5,986 nucleotides of DNA. It comes from Fusobacteriaceae bacterium. GTDB lineage: Bacteria > Fusobacteriota > Fusobacteriia > Fusobacteriales > Fusobacteriaceae. Both the position numbers and the translations under genes were made by a program. Under the pieces are notes generated by a model, which worked only from the letters and a program-made list of their open reading frames with translations, had not been told where the DNA came from and made no database searches. The stretch spans positions 1 through 5,986 of the forward strand of contig JAFGUR010000211.1 in NCBI GenBank assembly GCA_016938425.1, in the 5' to 3' direction. Shown here one piece after another: positions 5,029 through 5,986 of the stretch (its first letter is position 1; each line of letters starts with the position of its first letter).

Positions 5029-5128
5029 ACCCAATAATTTTGTTGGAGTTAAAATTAGATTTCATTTCAAGGGGTTAAGCGTCCCACCCTATTAAAAAAC
5101 CCAACTTAAATTTTGGGGAAGACTAAAT

Positions 5129-5155
5129 TAAATCTGTAAATACTTGACAGATTTA
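5129..5155. promoter_or_regulatory. candidate operator overlapping the hydrolase -35 box
   Basis: TAAATCTGT (5129-5137) and ACAGATTTA (5147-5155) form a perfect 9-bp inverted repeat with a 9-nt spacer. The -35 box TTGACA (5144-5149) lies partly in the spacer and partly in the right arm, so a bound dimer would block RNA polymerase. The regulator is not encoded in this window. Confidence 0.5.
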
Positions 5156-5173
5156 GTAAAAAAATGATATTAT
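5144..5173 (+). promoter_or_regulatory. promoter of the RBBP9/YdeN-type hydrolase
   Basis: A perfect TTGACA (5144-5149) and TATTAT (5168-5173) are 18 nt apart, and a TG at 5165-5166 makes an extended -10. Transcription should start near 5180. An inverted repeat TCCTAT (5173-5178) and ATAGGA (5186-5191) spans the predicted start site and may be a second control site or a short leader hairpin. Confidence 0.75.
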
Positions 5174-5213
5174 CCTATTAAATTTATAGGAAAAGTAAGA
5201 AAAAGGTGGTTTT

Positions 5214-5774
5214 ATGGAAAGAAAAGAATTTGTAATAATACATGGATTAAACGGTTCGCCTGTGGGTCATTGGCAGGATTTTTTATACAGAGAATTGAAT
5301 ACGAAGAACTATAGAGTATATTTCCCTCAGTTTTCTGAGAATAGTTACCCAAGACTCAATGTTTGGTTAAACGAATTAAATAAATTAGAAGAACACATTC
5401 ACTCAAATACGGTTATTATAGCACACTCTATGGGGGTAATTTTATGGCTTTATTATTTGGAGAAATACAGAAATACCAAAGTTTTAAAAACTATTTTGGT
5501 TGCTCCACCTTCCAACGATTTTCTAAGAAATCATATTTATACCGAAGAATTCTCAAATTTTCCTTTAAATAAGGGACTTTTAAGAAAAAGCTGTAAAAAT
5601 AATTTGTTGATTGCCAGTAGGGGAGATAAATATTGTCCTGAAACTGCAAAAGAAATTTTTGTAAAATCTTTGGAGCTAGAATACAAAGAACTACCTTCTA
5701 CGGCAGGTCATATAAATATTGAATCGGGTTTTGGAAAATGGGAAGAGATATTTGAAATTGTTGTTCAAAATTAG
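5214..5774 (+). CDS. small alpha/beta-hydrolase, RBBP9/YdeN family serine hydrolase
   Basis: This cytosolic serine hydrolase of 186 residues has the usual size of the RBBP9/YdeN family (Ser_hydrolase, PF06821). Seen in order: oxyanion-region HGLNGSPVGHWQ (10-21); the nucleophile elbow AHSMG (70-74) with S72; VAPP (96-99); D138 in ASRGDKYCP; and H166 in TAGHIN, followed by GFGKWEE (172-178), a family hallmark. The triad S72-D138-H166 is complete. Family members hydrolyse small esters or amides (human RBBP9 acts on some aminoacyl prodrugs), but the natural substrate is generally unknown. There is no signal peptide. The ribosome site AAGGTGG (5203-5209) lies 4 nt before the ATG. The gene appears monocistronic behind a strong promoter with a candidate operator, so it may be inducible. 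Confidence 0.92.
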   Translation: MERKEFVIIHGLNGSPVGHWQDFLYRELNTKNYRVYFPQFSENSYPRLNVWLNELNKLEEHIHSNTVIIAHSMGVILWLYYLEKYRNTKVLKTILVAPPSNDFLRNHIYTEEFSNFPLNKGLLRKSCKNNLLIASRGDKYCPETAKEIFVKSLELEYKELPSTAGHINIESGFGKWEEIFEIVVQN

Positions 5775-5819
5775 CAATTGGAAATTTTTTTAATTCAGTA
5801 AGTTTTATTTAGGGTTTGA

Positions 5820-5930
5820 TGAAAAATACAAAACTACTGATTTTAAAAGTTTTCAACTTTATTTTTAATAGAAAAATGAACAGTTTTTAACAAAAAACTT
5901 TAAAAATCAAACATTCAAACCTTGGACTAC
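5820..5930 (-). repeat. 111-bp repeat, right copy, inverted relative to 156-266
   Basis: This is the reverse-oriented partner of the left-hand repeat, with 14 mismatches and no gaps in 111 bp by hand count. It begins about 45 bp after the hydrolase stop codon. The identical 31-bp core lies at 5880-5910 and keeps the AGTTTTT/AAAAACT hairpin (5882-5899). Similarity ends abruptly at about 5931, where the left copy continues with the TTGGAC hairpin and this copy does not. Confidence 0.85.
5846..5866 (+). terminator. weak terminator-like hairpin after the hydrolase gene
   Basis: AAAGTT (5846-5851) and AACTTT (5855-5860) form a 6-bp A/T-rich stem with a 3-nt loop, followed by ATTTTT. It is the only stem-plus-T-run seen downstream of the hydrolase. 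The stem is not conserved in the left repeat copy, so it may be incidental. Confidence 0.3.
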
Positions 5931-5956
5931 ACTTGCTCTGCATAAGATTACCCTAA

Positions 5957-5973
5957 AATTTCTTTCAGAAATT
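5957..5973. repeat. perfect 7-bp hairpin near the window end
   Basis: AATTTCT (5957-5963) and AGAAATT (5967-5973) pair perfectly around TTC. The next bases, TTAAGCGT, also occur at 5075-5082 after a similar TTTCA context, so this may be the edge of another repeat module that runs out of the window. Confidence 0.4.
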
Positions 5974-5986
5974 AAGCGTATCTAAA

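Larger units (their letters stand above)
4855..5128. other. non-coding stretch between the nested hairpin element and the hydrolase promoter
   Basis: No supported gene lies here. It contains the second copy of the dispersed repeat (4943-4986), a palindrome at 5014-5028, and a small stem CCCAA (5100-5104) with TTGGG (5113-5117). Read on the minus strand, that stem is followed by six T residues and could be a weak terminator. The rest (4855-4942, 5029-5099) shows no feature I can name. Confidence 0.5.

Noticed and set aside
5134..5150. LexA box, from the CTGT...ACAG symmetry
   Set aside because: The Proteobacterial LexA site has an 8-nt spacer and here it is 9 nt. The surrounding arms extend to 9 bp, which fits a different dimeric regulator better, and the gene is not a DNA-repair gene.
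1..5986. CRISPR array, tRNA, rRNA, or a multi-gene defence system
   Set aside because: No regularly spaced repeats, no cloverleaf or rRNA-like sequence, and no nuclease, helicase, toxin-antitoxin or effector gene was seen on either strand.

Overview
This is a low-GC window (estimated near 30% by eye) carrying six protein-coding genes and unusually rich non-coding DNA. AT-rich codon use, strong GGAGG-type ribosome sites, sigma70-like promoters, and a Gram-negative outer-membrane barrel with a C-terminal Phe together suggest a Fusobacteriota member, probably Fusobacterium or a relative. The species cannot be fixed from sequence alone. No rRNA, tRNA, CRISPR array, transposase or phage gene was seen.

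Layout. Positions 1-325 are non-coding: a mosaic repeat followed by the terminator of the first operon. Positions 326-2393 hold a tight minus-strand operon, transcribed right to left: a small exported protein with a probable jelly-roll fold, an exported DUF3298-type protein, and a cytosolic deoxynucleoside kinase. The stop codons and downstream ribosome sites overlap at both junctions. A 111-bp divergent control region (2394-2504) separates this operon from a plus-strand aspartoacylase-family gene (2505-3365). A 373-bp gap follows, with a compact GC-richer inverted-repeat element, a poly-T direct repeat and a good promoter. It leads into a MipA/OmpV-family outer membrane protein (3739-4647), which ends in a rho-independent terminator. 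The next gap (4648-5213) holds a nested inverted-repeat element resembling a small non-autonomous mobile element, a second copy of the repeat found at position 1, and a promoter overlapped by a 9-bp inverted repeat. That promoter drives a small RBBP9/YdeN-type serine hydrolase (5214-5774). The end of the window carries an inverted copy of part of the left-hand repeat.

The genes do not form one obvious pathway. Several concern the cell envelope (two exported proteins and MipA/OmpV). The other three are soluble enzymes for nucleoside salvage, deacylation of N-acyl amino acids, and ester or amide hydrolysis. The most notable observations are: the aspartoacylase relative keeps all catalytic residues but has lost the residues that bind the aspartate side chain in the human enzyme; a 111-bp inverted repeat (about 87% identical by hand count) brackets almost the whole window; a poly-T tract lies inside the outer-membrane-protein promoter; and there are two unexplained structured intergenic elements. 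No convincing new defence or mobile system was found.
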